A program made the translations under genes and the position numbers. The notes beneath the pieces are model-generated. The model was given only the letters and a program-made list of their open reading frames with translations. It made no database searches and was not told the DNA's origin. Positions 32,655 through 41,929 of a DNA stretch of 64,000 nucleotides are shown here, piece after piece (position 1 is the stretch's first letter; the number at the start of each line of letters is the position of its first letter). The DNA comes from Symsagittifera roscoffensis (Eukaryota > Xenacoelomorpha > Acoela > Convolutidae). The stretch is taken from assembly GCF_963678635.1 (NCBI RefSeq), contig NC_087065.1:30878252-30942251 (forward strand), written 5' to 3'.

Positions 32655-33348
32655 TTAAAAATAACTTTTATAAAGATAAGACTTAATATCAGTGTAAGAT
32701 TTGACTAGTTTGATAGCCGCCATCTTTTCCAACGAGTTTTCAGCGGCCCTACTCAGGCTCCTCACTGCAAACTGCAGCGCTGAATAAGGCCGCCACCAAG
32801 CTTGATATATTTCCTCCAACATGATATCCAGCTCTAATTTTTTTCTAAATTCTTCCTCTGCTGCTGGCTTTCTGAAGAATTCTTCTTGAAACTAAAACAA
32901 ATTTATATACTATTTCTATGTTGCCATGCCACTTGAATAAAAAAAATTTTTTATTTCTTTTAAAATTGGGTGTATTGTAAAACAAACTTACATCCTCTCC
33001 AAAGAATAAGGACAAAAAGTCCATTGTTTCTTGTGAAACCACATGGTTTCCACTCCATGGGCTCCGTAGTTTCTTGGCGAAGAACCTACTTTGAATTGAG
33101 CCCAGCTCAAATAGTTCATCTGTATTCAGTACCGGATACTTGAAGACATAACTCCGGTCCATAAAGATCATGAATTCCATAGGCGTTAAATTTGCCCCTT
33201 TCTCTACTAATCCGTCGTACATTGCCACCCTTCTCTCGACTTCCTTGTCCTCCAGCAAGGCTTCATGTTTGAAATTTAGCTCATCCCGTAAGTTCAAAAA
33301 CTTCTCCGGGAAGTTCACCAGATTATCTTCAGGATCGATAAAATTCAT
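32655..33348 (-). CDS. Antisense two-exon gene between pol and env of element 2
   Basis: Exon 1 runs from the ATG at 33,348 down to 32,992 (119 codons). A GTAAGT donor begins at 32,991, the intron is 100 bp and ends in a pyrimidine-rich GTTTTAG at 32,892. Exon 2 runs from 32,891 to a TAA ending at 32,655 (79 codons including the stop). Both exons are phase 0, giving 197 residues with no stop, and an AATAAA on the same strand lies near 32,525. The product is charged and mostly helical, starting M-N-F-I-D-P-E-D, with a Trp-Trp pair in exon 2; no family recognised. Upstream ATGs exist to 33,477. Its intactness beside broken pol and env suggests selection or late decay. It converges on the end of pol. 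Confidence 0.7.
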
Positions 33349-33862
33349 TCTGGACGACAAAAATTTTTTTTTGAGGATAAAATACAGATAGTTCAAACTA
33401 AACGGAAAGCAAACAAATGATGTTGCTTTTAGTCCTCTTTTATGAAGAGATGTTTTTTTTTCATTTTCCTCCTCCAATAGGGAAGGGGAATGCAGTTGTT
33501 AAAAATTAACATCAGCATAAACGAATAAAAATCATTTTACTGCTAGATCTCAACAAATCAAAACTAAGTGGAAAAACCACGACATTAAAACCAGAGTGGA
33601 AAAAACCACAAAATTACAAAACGAATGGCGAAGGAATTACGACTTAAAAAGAGTCACTTCCGAAAGACGTCGAATAACAACGGCCAATCAGAGCTTAGAT
33701 TTGCAAAAAAGCAAAAACAGCCTTTAAAAACTAACTGATATACAGTTGTTTTCATTCTTGCTCAATTCCACATCTTGCATTCAAAACCTCTTCTCTCTCC
33801 AAAAAATAAATCTGCTGAATTCCTCAACAAAAATAAAAATCTAACTCAGATTTCCCATCAAA
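33349..33862. promoter_or_regulatory. Divergent spacer between antisense gene and env
   Basis: The antisense gene reads leftward and env rightward from this ~510-bp segment, so it is the natural place for a bidirectional control region. It contains a CCAAT word (about 33,474) near the antisense start and tttaaaaactaactgatata about 130 bp before the env ATG, a weak TATA-like candidate. Env might instead be made from a spliced full-length RNA. Nothing firmer can be read. Confidence 0.3.
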
Positions 33863-36168
33863 ATGACAAATCCAAACAGTGAACTAGAGGAAGGTGAACT
33901 AATGGACCAAGATCCTGTTCTAACCACTCTCGAGGAAATGCTTAAAGTGAGTACTTTTAAAAATTCTTTTGCTATCATTCACCACCAAAAAATAAGTTTG
34001 CAAAAAATTTATTTGGTTGGTCTTTCAACTCTAATAATACTTCCGAATCAAACCTCAGCATTTGATCCGAAAGAACAATTATATGCAAATACTGCAAATA
34101 ATCTTCGGGTTGCTCATTATGATTGTCAACTAATGACTTCTAACAAAATGTTCTCTCTAAATAAAGTAGCACCTTGCAAAGTCCAACCAGAAAATATTAA
34201 AATAAACCATGCTTATGTTACTCATTATCAGAGACATTATCGCACAAAAGTAAAAGCAACAATGTGTCGAATCAAACACCAATCAATGCGTTAGTTCTGC
34301 GATTCTTTTGATTCGAGTGGTATCGACGCTCGACAAAATATGATCACTACTGATCTCCATTTATCTGCCGATCAATGTAAATCGGCCGCCGACAGAGGCT
34401 ATCTTAACCTAGGCTATGCTAGTATTGGAAATATTCCTTTCAAATTTAATGTTAAAACAGTAACTAATGCCCATGCTGGCAAAGTTGACGGCAAACATCA
34501 TAACGAATGTGATGGCCGTTCTTGGATTAAATTGGACACTTTTGAAACTTACATGCAAAATGTAACTCTGACTGTTAACCTCAATGGAACAGTCAATAAT
34601 TGGCAAAACATTCCTTTGCCCTGTCCAGTGTCTACAAATGGATGTGAAACAACATCCTTAGACGCTTTTTCTTATACTTGGGAAGAACCCAACAATTGCA
34701 TTTTCACTGTTTTAAACAGATTTCCGGCTAAAATTATTCAAAACGAAGAATCATACTATATAATTAAAGGCGATTCTAGACCGTCTATTCATTCGACCCA
34801 TACAAGGGATTCTCAAAAATTTATGCTACAGGTGATGAATAAACCGCAATCTCTTTGTGGTCATCCCAGAATAGTGTATCCAACTTCATATGATTCACTT
34901 TTTATTGCATACACTGACGGTTTCAATATGGATACTGGAATCCAAGTTAAACCAACCCCAGAAACGGGAACTATTCATAATGCCGGCCAAACAAATTCTA
35001 CTTTTCTCACATTAAGTGATGATTCGCCGCCACTCCAGTTTTCAACTCATCAAATTGACTACGAAGCTCATATAGGAACCAAATTGGACTATATTCTTTT
35101 TTATAGCTTCTACATGCTCAGAACGGCCGAGTTAGCCCTTCTGCAAAATCAATGTGAGCTAGAACGCTCCTCAATATTAAATACTTTAATGCTTTCACTT
35201 GAAAGCCCACGTTTGGCTGGCTATATTCTAACCAAAAATCGCTCTATGTTCTTTGAGACCAATGGCAATATTGCCTGGCTCTACCATTGTCCGAAATTTT
35301 ATCACCTTTGCAATTAATGGATGAATGCTATAATCGCATTCCCATTATGTATAAGGAAAATATTCGATTTGTCGATCCAATTACGCGACAAACTTTTCAG
35401 TCGGCAGATCTACAAGACTGCTCCGACAAACATTCGAATCTCTTTCAACTAGATGTTGATGATGATAAGTCCTGGATTGAATTAACCCCTCAAACGACAA
35501 GGGTTACAGGACCATATCTCTTTAAACCAAAAGAGATAATTCAAAAGATTAAGCATTCTTTAGCCTCTAGCCAAGGCGCTTCAGTCTACACTTATGCTCA
35601 AATGCAAAAATTCTGGAATATGATTTCCGATAATTCAGAGATGGAAGGAATACTGCAAAAAGTATCCAGGTCCTTTCTAAATGCTAAAAAATTTCTTTTC
35701 ACGGACTCATATAGCCCACTAGGCTCTTCCCAAACAATCTATTTGGACTATCTCATCTCTCCAAACTTTTGGAAAAACTAATACACCCGTATATTCGGAA
35801 AAAGACAATACTATTTAGAAAAATGCGGAATAGTCTTCGCCTCTTTTCTATTTGTGAAATTCATACTAGATTGCCTAGTATTCATAATAAAGGCTATGCA
35901 TATTCACAAAATCACCGGCCGCTCACTGCACTTTGGCAAAGTATTACTTGCCGCTTCATATAATATACTTTTCACTTCCATAGTGACCTCAATTTTCACT
36001 CAAGATGAGCAAACTGAAAAAATAGAACAAGAATGTGATCAAAAAATACAAGCCCCTCTTTTAGAGGAAATTGATAAAATAAACCAGGATCGCATGTATC
36101 CTCACATCCAATTAATAAGTTTTGAGAGAAGAACTCAAAACTTGGATCACCCAACAAACCCAGTCTAA
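33863..36168 (+). pseudogene. env: Envelope glycoprotein of element 2 (class-III/chuvirus-like), broken
   Basis: One protein spread over 33,863-34,294, 34,340-35,317, 35,287-35,781 and 35,782-36,168. A hydrophobic segment (about residues 45-65, ending near N-Q-T-S-A) looks like a signal sequence. A Cys-rich ectodomain follows with N-glycosylation sequons. Then come Q-C-E-L-E-R-S, A-G-Y-I-L, C-Y-N-R-I-P-I and V-D-P-I-T-R-Q-T, and a membrane anchor near 35,830-35,910 with an acidic cytoplasmic tail. Lesions: TAG at 34,292, an indel near 35,295 and TAA at 35,779. Motif order resembles chuvirus-type fusion glycoproteins; the same gene, more decayed, is in element 1. Such a gene could let the element form enveloped particles. 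Confidence 0.7.
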
Positions 36169-36211
36169 TAAAAAAATTCTACTGTTCTAGGATATACCAA
36201 CTGATTCAACT

Positions 36212-36970
36212 ATGGACGCAACACTTGATGACGACTTGAGAGATTCTGAGGATCTTCTCTCACTCCTGCCACCAACCGATCCACTGGACTCGCAGATTTC
36301 AGCACTCACTCAACAACCAACTGTTTCTACTACTACAACACCCACTGCAAAGCCGACCTCAACACGATCTTTCGTTGAGCCACTACTTCAAACCAATTCA
36401 GCTGTCCCAATAACTACAGCATCAAAGCCACCACCCTTAAAAATTTCACCCCCTGATTTCAAAATACCCCTGGTTACCTCGAATTACAAAACTAAAAAGC
36501 GAACTCAGATTGTAAGACCATATAAGATACTAACGGCAAATACGCCGGTATCAACTTCTTAATATCCAATGACCATTAGGCGACAGCCCTTGCACCCCAC
36601 TGAATTAAACACTAAATTACATATTCAGTTAGAAAGGGAACGATACATTAATTCTTACAGCAATCCTGGCTTCGATATGGATCTCAATTATGCTTTGAAT
36701 CTATTAATCAATCGTTTTAAATTAGAAGCCTATCACCCTATAAAAAAAATGTACTCCATAACTAATTCCCTTCTTGAATATCAAAAAATCTATGTCCCAG
36801 CAAAATATCTGACAGCAAAATTACAAACCCCCCAGTTAGATGACTATACTGAGCAAATTCAGCGCAGTCATATCCATAAAACGCATCAAATCCGGGAGCT
36901 GAAAAAGCAAATCCACAATTTGAAAACAAAAAATCACCAACTTATAGCCCGGTTGGAAGGAAAATTGTAA
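36212..36970 (+). pseudogene. ORF4: 3' coiled-coil protein of element 2
   Basis: A 252-codon frame starting M-D-A-T-L-D-D is interrupted by one TAA at 36,560; the partial copy at 23,422 has a glutamine codon there. The N-terminal third is acidic then Pro/Thr-rich; the middle is basic (R-R-Q-P-L-H-P-T); the C-terminal ~60 residues (E-Q-I-Q to the end) show heptad-like spacing of Leu and Ile with Lys, Gln and His, a likely coiled coil. It lies between env and the LTR, where complex retroviruses and some retrotransposons keep accessory genes. No homologue recognised. Confidence 0.6.
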
Positions 36971-37179
36971 AAATTTATCCTTTCATTTAAACATTTATTC
37001 TTTCGCTTTATATAGCTATGTAGTATAGCTATTAATTTCCTTTCTCAACAATTTTGACTTTTATAAAAAACAAAAAACACAAAAAATACCCCTTTGTATG
37101 AACCAGTCCTCCCCTTATTACGCGTATGGACATCCAATTCACATACTTCAGGAAAAAAAGGAGACTTCGGAAAAAGAAT
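36971..37179 (+). other. Spacer from ORF4 stop to presumed LTR start
   Basis: This holds the 3' untranslated part of the element, including purine runs before the LTR (aggaaaaaaaggaga near 37,150 and ggaaaaagaa near 37,170) that are the best polypurine-tract candidates for priming plus-strand DNA. It is virtually the same as 24,042-24,250. Confidence 0.45.
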
Positions 37180-37760
37180 GTTCAAGGAATAAAACTAACC
37201 TTCAAACTTTTGAGAAACGAATAATTTTGATGTATTTAAATTTTATAGTTAAATCTATTGGTTGTGTAAACTCTATTTTGATTTATAAATGTATTGATGT
37301 GTTTATTTTCATTCAAGCCTGACTCAAAGTATTAGTTGTTCAATAACGTCTGCTACCTGTAAAACCAACAAACTATTGAACCAACTTTATGAGATTGAAA
37401 GAAAAAGCTTCGATCGATCAACAATTACCCCACTATTCAAGTGAAAGTAATAAAAATGAAAGTTTCAGTTTTTTTCCTCTCCAAATAGGAGGATTGATAT
37501 GTTCTGATTTCAAATTATTTTATTGCGTTCACAAAATGTGACGCCGCCGCCACCACAAAAGAAATATGATTTTATTCCCTTGCAAAAGGAAGGGAAATGC
37601 TATTGGAATAATTCATATAACGTTTTAAGCATTGAGAATTGAAACGACTATTCTCATTCAATGCGAATATTAACGATTCCTCTCGTAAAATACGAGCATA
37701 CGAAACCTTCTTCTCGTAAAATACGAATGTACGAATAGAGAATACGAAGTTAAGAAGTAA

Positions 37761-37891
37761 CTTCTCATTTGATACGAAAAGTGGCGTGATTTCCCCATCT
37801 GAGTATAAATAGAAGCTCAAAACTACGGGAATTCATTCCCAACAATATCTCTTCTAACACCACAACCTCCCTCTCTAATATCCCAACAATA
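37761..37891. repeat. Left copy of the ~130-bp direct repeat flanking the LINE
   Basis: The segment starting cttctcatttgatacg and ending cccaacaata is repeated at 40,360-40,490 with one visible difference (gaattc versus gatttc). Both copies carry variants absent from the 5' LTR, such as cctccctc for cctttctc and cattcccaac for cattccaaac. The duplication therefore arose within this 3' LTR, as a target-site duplication would. Confidence 0.85.
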
Positions 37892-37986
37892 ATAAGTTCC
37901 TCCCATCTGCTCCCCAGCTGGTCAAGGCCAGGGGCAATGATTCTGACTTTATCAAATCATTAGAACTGATTCAAACGAAATGAAAG

Positions 37987-40359
37987 TCACCACCGGGAAC
38001 CCGTTCTACCTCTTTCCGAGGTAGCAGTGGTGGTCATGACGCTACAATCTGCACAATTTTGCCTATTGATTGTACGCACCGGGACAACGCCAACATGACT
38101 TGGCGGCTTGGGCATTGGCCTCGCTTTGACCCAGGAGTATCGGTGCTTCACATAACAGTGATTGATCATTGACTTTCTAACCGAGCACCGGTAGGAGCAG
38201 AGCGGACACTTTAGCACCTCATCACCTGTGCTAGTGTCTTGGTTTGATGCGAAGGGTTGCCGACTCAGTTGCGGTGCTGAGACGGTCGATTCTGATGCGC
38301 TGATCAGTTTCACATGCGGGTGACAGTTTTGCATGTGCTTTGTCCAACCGCTGACATAGACATAAGTCTTGTTACAGCCGGACAGAGGGCAGTCGAATTT
38401 ACCCTTTTTGGACCCCCCGTCGCTGGGCTGCTGGGGGATCTCTGCAGTTCTTTCAATTCCTTTAGTTACAGTTCCCTCAGTTCCTTTAGTTACAGTTCCC
38501 TCAGTTCCTTTAGTTACAGTTCCCTCAGTTCCTTTAGTTACAGTTCTTTCATTTCCTTTAGTTTCAATTTCACTTTCACTACTACCGGAGGTCTGGACCG
38601 AGGGTGAATGGTTGTCTCTGAGATGCCTGTACATCTCTTTTTTGCTATGAAACATTCTACCACAGTTTTCATTAGCACATTGAACTGTTTGCGACCTCTT
38701 GCCGATAGCATTTGCTTTAAAATCCCCACCTTCTGTGAACTTAAGTTTGGTTGTCGGATTATGCAACCAGTTATCCTGGTCGCACTTCGTCTTGAGCCCA
38801 TGGTTGTCAAGATCAGCCCTGAGCTGCCTAACCCAATCTTTTTGCCAAACTTTAGCACCTTCAAGTAGTTCATTCAAGCTATCGGCCCCGATGTTTTTAA
38901 AGGAAGCATACAGTTGTACCCTTCTCCTGCATAGTTGGTGAGCGACTGGCGTTGTTTTTACTTTTTCATTCGATTCCTTTAGTTTCATTTCGTTTCTGGT
39001 TTCTAGCCTGAGACACATTCTTTTAGCGCGGTGTATAACCGCTTCTAATCTACCAAGATCGGTGCATCTGATGACAAGGGTCTCTAAGCCGTATAGCAGG
39101 ACAGGCTTTAGAAATGTCTCGATGAGGAGACCCTTGTTCCTTAGTGTCAACTTTTTAGACACCAAGGCCGGTCTAAGACGTAACATTGCTATTCTTGTCT
39201 TAGAAATGCGAGCGCTGATAGCCTTGTCAGCGCTCCCATCAGATGCTATGATGCTGCCGAGGTACTCAAAGTGATTAACCTGTTCTACCTGTTCACTGAG
39301 TACATTGATAGGGACATTAGTATTGTTTTTGGTGTTAATTACAATACTTTTAGTTTTCTCGACAGAGATTTCTAATTGAGCCAATCCAAAAGTTTTTGCC
39401 ATCTCATTCAGCGACTTGGTAGCATTTGCCTGGTTATCAGAGATCAAAGCCAGATCATCAGCGTATGCAAAGTTTCTTTTCTCCCCACTGGTCTTACTTA
39501 GGAGGAAGTCAAAAAGGATGATAAACAAAAGTGGGCCTAAAACGCACCCTTGCCTCACCCCTCGGTTCACTACAAAGGTGTTATCCTTATCAAGCTTGCC
39601 GATGGGTTTGGTGTGGAGCGCTTCAATCAAACTGATGATATCTCCTGGGATTCCAAAATCCCTTAGGGCAATAAACAGCACTTCCCTATCAATTGAGTCA
39701 AAAGCCTTCTTCAGGTCGATGAAAGTCATACAAAGAGGTTGCTGGTTCTCAATCCTTCTTTGCAGCAAACATCTAATTGCCAAGATAGCTTGGCCCGTTG
39801 ACCTGTGGCTTCGGAACCCAAATTGATAAGGTGAGATCTTGGGCAGCTGCTTATTCACCCTATTTGCAATCACCTTTGCGAACACCTTCCCAACTTGGTC
39901 AAGAAGGAAGATGCTCCGGTAATTGTTCGGTTCTGCTCTGCTTCCTTTCTTGAACAGATTTAGTACTACTGCGTCCCTCCAAATTTGGGGAACTTTCCCC
40001 GGATCAAGCCAGATATCAGTGAAAATTCTTGTGAGAGGCTTGAGAATTATCTTCTCGAGCAACTTAAGAAGGTCACTGGTGATCTGACTCTCACCGGGAG
40101 CCTTGCCCGTGTTAATTTCTCTCAAGGCTTGTAGTACCTCTGCACCTTTAGGAGGTCCACTATCCGCACCTGGAAGTGACCTTTCAACAAACTTTTTACC
40201 CGCCGGTCTGTTCGTAAACAGATTCTCATAATGCCTTTGAAACTTCACATTACTGACTTCACCTTTGCTCCTTCTCTCCAACCAACTCAGGCGAACACTC
40301 CTAAGAGTCTCTTTCAACACCTTAAACGCTTCACGCGTTTGTCCGAGGACGCGTTTGTC
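37987..40359 (-). CDS. LINE reverse transcriptase with C-terminal C2H2 zinc fingers (5' truncated)
   Basis: About 790 uninterrupted residues. RT motifs in order: W-R-D-A-V-V-L with N-Y-R-S-I, Q-F-G-F-R-S-H-R-S-T, F-I-D-L-K-K-A-F-D-S (first catalytic Asp), G-V-R-Q-G-C-V-L-G-P and Y-A-D-D near 39,460 (catalytic pair), followed by a thumb. After RT come three C2H2-type fingers: one near 38,660 (C-x4-C, H-x4-H), one near 38,350 (C-x4-C, H-x4-H) and one near 38,190 (C-x2-C, H-x4-H). Between the first and second is a run of T-E-G-T-V-T-K-G repeats. The upstream 20 residues in frame to 40,419 are LTR sequence, not LINE. The fingers probably bind nucleic acid. The frame is clean, so the insertion is recent relative to the host element. 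Confidence 0.9.
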   Translation of the reverse strand, partial: DKRVLGQTREAFKVLKETLRSVRLSWLERRSKGEVSNVKFQRHYENLFTNRPAGKKFVERSLPGADSGPPKGAEVLQALREINTGKAPGESQITSDLLKLLEKIILKPLTRIFTDIWLDPGKVPQIWRDAVVLNLFKKGSRAEPNNYRSIFLLDQVGKVFAKVIANRVNKQLPKISPYQFGFRSHRSTGQAILAIRCLLQRRIENQQPLCMTFIDLKKAFDSIDREVLFIALRDFGIPGDIISLIEALHTKPIGKLDKDNTFVVNRGVRQGCVLGPLLFIILFDFLLSKTSGEKRNFAYADDLALISDNQANATKSLNEMAKTFGLAQLEISVEKTKSIVINTKNNTNVPINVLSEQVEQVNHFEYLGSIIASDGSADKAISARISKTRIAMLRLRPALVSKKLTLRNKGLLIETFLKPVLLYGLETLVIRCTDLGRLEAVIHRAKRMCLRLETRNEMKLKESNEKVKTTPVAHQLCRRRVQLYASFKNIGADSLNELLEGAKVWQKDWVRQLRADLDNHGLKTKCDQDNWLHNPTTKLKFTEGGDFKANAIGKRSQTVQCANENCGRMFHSKKEMYRHLRDNHSPSVQTSGSSESEIETKGNERTVTKGTEGTVTKGTEGTVTKGTEGTVTKGIERTAEIPQQPSDGGSKKGKFDCPLSGCNKTYVYVSGWTKHMQNCHPHVKLISASESTVSAPQLSRQPFASNQDTSTGDEVLKCPLCSYRCSVRKSMINHCYVKHRYSWVKARPMPKPPSHVGVVPVRTINRQNCADCSVMTTTATSERGRTGSRW
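38452..38562. repeat. 24-bp minisatellite in the LINE coding region
   Basis: Four to five copies of a 24-bp unit containing ctttagttacagttccctcag keep the reading frame and encode an octapeptide (T-E-G-T-V-T-K-G). The copies are nearly identical, the edge ones less so, indicating recent in-frame expansion in the linker between zinc fingers. Confidence 0.85.
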
Positions 40360-40490
40360 CTTCTCATTTGATACGAAAAGTGGCGTGATTTCCCCATCTG
40401 AGTATAAATAGAAGCTCAAAACTACGGGATTTCATTCCCAACAATATCTCTTCTAACACCACAACCTCCCTCTCTAATATCCCAACAATA
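40360..40490. repeat. Right copy of the ~130-bp direct repeat flanking the LINE
   Basis: Counterpart of 37,761-37,891, joining the truncated 5' end of the LINE to the remainder of the LTR. It includes a second TATAAATA at 40,403 directed away from the LINE. Confidence 0.85.
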
Positions 40491-40756
40491 TCTCTTCTAA
40501 CACCAACACCACTCTCTTCAATCACCCCCAACCAATCTCTAAAATAATATCTACTCTCAGTAAAAATATCTCTAATCTCACCGTTAAAATAGATATTGAG
40601 TCAAAAGGCAACTTGCTGTAAATTCATACAAACTTCTTTTCTAATAAAATATTTCTCAGCGAATTTTAGATTTACTTTCTAAGGTAGAAAGTAGAAAGGA
40701 CCCTTTATTCCTAGCAAGCGTTTTGTCCGACTTATATAGTTTTGCTAGCGTAATAG

Positions 40757-41200
40757 ATGGTGGCCTTAAAATTTGATATTTTTGCATTCGAGTAGTTCTG
40801 AATTTGAATCAGAAATTATATCAATGAACATTATTTACGTATGTGTTGAATATTTTCTGTTTTCTCGCACATTTAAAATTTTGTTTTTTTATAGGAAATG
40901 AATTTATGCTGATGACAGAACTTGCGGATCACAACTGGAGTATGTATGCTTGGAGAAGGTTTCCATCAGGAAAACAGGTTTTTTGGCGTCTGAGACAAAT
41001 CCTCCCTTATGTTTTTGGTTCATCTAGGAGTAGGCTTAGGAAATTTTTGCTCTCTCAAGAGTTGAGGAGATTTGCCTACAGATACTGAAGAGTTTGAGGT
41101 TCCAACGTCTAAAACCCTCTGATTTTTTTGTTGGTTCTCTTCTCTGTTCAGAGATTGCAAGTCTTATGGGTAAGTTTAAACGCTAATTGAGCCTCATTTG
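40757..41200 (+). other. Flank of element 2 with an exon-like stretch
   Basis: A pyrimidine-rich acceptor-like tttttatag at about 40,894 precedes an open plus-strand stretch to 41,086, more balanced in composition than its surroundings (it encodes E-L-A-D-H-N-W-S and W-R-R-F-P-S). It could be one exon of an unrecognised gene or chance. No donor or partner exon could be assigned. Confidence 0.2.
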
Positions 41201-41204
41201 CGTT

Positions 41205-41548
41205 TCCAAAAAATGCTTATCTTACAGCTTCCATATATAAAAAGTTCTTATCGTACAATTTCCATATATGAAAAAATGCTTGTCTTACAATTTCCATTTA
41301 TGATAAAATGCTTATATTACAATTTCCATTTATGAAAAAAATGTTTATCCTACAATTTCCATATATGAAATAATGTTTATCCTACAATTTCCATTTATGA
41401 AAAAATGTTTTTTCTACAATTTCTATATATGAAAAAACGCTTATCCTAGAGTTTTTTTTTACAATTTTCTAAGTCTATGAAACTGTAAAAAATTGTAGGA
41501 CAAGCATTTTTTCATTCATGGAAATTGTAGGATAAGCATTTTTGGTCA
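41205..41548. repeat. ~33-bp tandem repeat with an inverted outlier copy
   Basis: Seven to eight copies of a unit like atgcttatcctacaatttcc plus a tatatgaaaaa tail run from 41,205 to about 41,455. At 41,480-41,548 two further copies lie in the opposite orientation (gaaattgtaggataagcat), so the array can fold back on itself. No ORF is associated. Confidence 0.85.
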
Positions 41549-41701
41549 ACCCACGCTAAGATGCAGTTGAAATACTATCTACAATTAAAAAAAAATGCTT
41601 AACCGTTCTCAAATCAAGCAATATTTTTTTCGATGTCTTGACCAAAAACAATGTGAGCGACTTTTTTCAAATGCTCGAGCAAAATAACCACTGGAAAATA
41701 T

Positions 41702-41895
41702 GTAAGATTTGAGCGGTTTGAGCGGTTTTTTTAGACAATTAAGCTCAAAATCTTGCTTCAAAATGAGCGGTTTGAGCGATTTTTGAACGGTTTATCTAAA
41801 AAAACCGCTCAAAAACCGCTCAAACCGCTCAATTTGAAGCAAGATTTTGAGCGTAATTGTCTAAAAAAACTGCTCAAACCGCTCAAATCTTGCGT
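41702..41895. repeat. ~190-bp foldback of two ~90-bp inverted arms
   Basis: The left arm (about 41,704-41,793) and right arm (about 41,799-41,892) are near-perfect reverse complements with almost no loop. Each arm contains gagcggtttgagcggtttt and gctcaaaatcttgcttca. The words gagcgg/ccgctc recur several times inside the arms. A foldback mobile element (MITE-like) or palindrome amplification would both explain it. No flanking duplication could be confirmed. Confidence 0.85.
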
Positions 41896-41929
41896 CAAAT
41901 TAGGTGAAAAATCTCGACTCGGGTGGTAG

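Larger units (their letters stand above)
37892..40359 (-). mobile_element. 5'-truncated non-LTR (LINE-type) retrotransposon
   Basis: A 2.47-kb insert on the minus strand in the LTR, bounded by ~130-bp direct repeats. Its ORF runs to the stop at 37,987, leaving a ~95-bp 3' untranslated end with no poly(A). The 5' end is abrupt at 40,359, inside the coding frame and upstream of RT, so the N-terminal part (where an endonuclease would lie) is missing. The clade cannot be fixed from the sequence alone. Confidence 0.85.
23422..40756 (+). mobile_element. Env-bearing Ty3/gypsy-type LTR retrotransposon (element 2) with upstream partial copy
   Basis: Order on the plus strand: ORF4 tail of a partial copy, LTR (to about 25,235), primer-binding site, gag, frameshift signal, protease, macrodomain-RT-RNase H, integrase, antisense two-exon gene, env, ORF4, and a 3' LTR interrupted by a LINE. 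RT-RNase H-integrase order and the GPY/F module place it with Ty3/gypsy elements. LTRs differ by several indels, so it is not very young. Gag and the antisense gene are intact; Pol, env and ORF4 each carry one or more stops or frameshifts. The tandem ORF4-LTR-element-LTR layout suggests recombination between copies rather than a simple insertion. Confidence 0.9.
37180..40756 (+). repeat. 3' LTR of element 2, split by a LINE insertion
   Basis: The LTR runs from about 37,180 to 37,891, is interrupted by 2.47 kb of LINE sequence, and resumes at 40,360 with a 130-bp overlap to end at 40,756. TATA boxes occur at 37,804 and again at 40,403 because of the overlap; AATAAA is at 40,643. It differs from the 5' LTR by point changes and indels, for example a shorter segment near 37,520 and an altered stretch near 37,565-37,590. 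Confidence 0.8.

Noticed and set aside
33947..34002. GTGAGT donor and AAG acceptor inside the env N-terminus
   Set aside because: Removing this segment would change frame and separate the start from the signal segment; the unspliced frame is continuous.
27285..36562. Many in-frame TAA/TAG codons inside conserved genes, suggesting a changed genetic code
   Set aside because: Intact genes here (gag, LINE ORF, antisense gene) end normally at TAA or TAG, lesions also include TGA and frameshifts, and paralogous copies have sense codons at the stop positions. Ordinary decay explains it.
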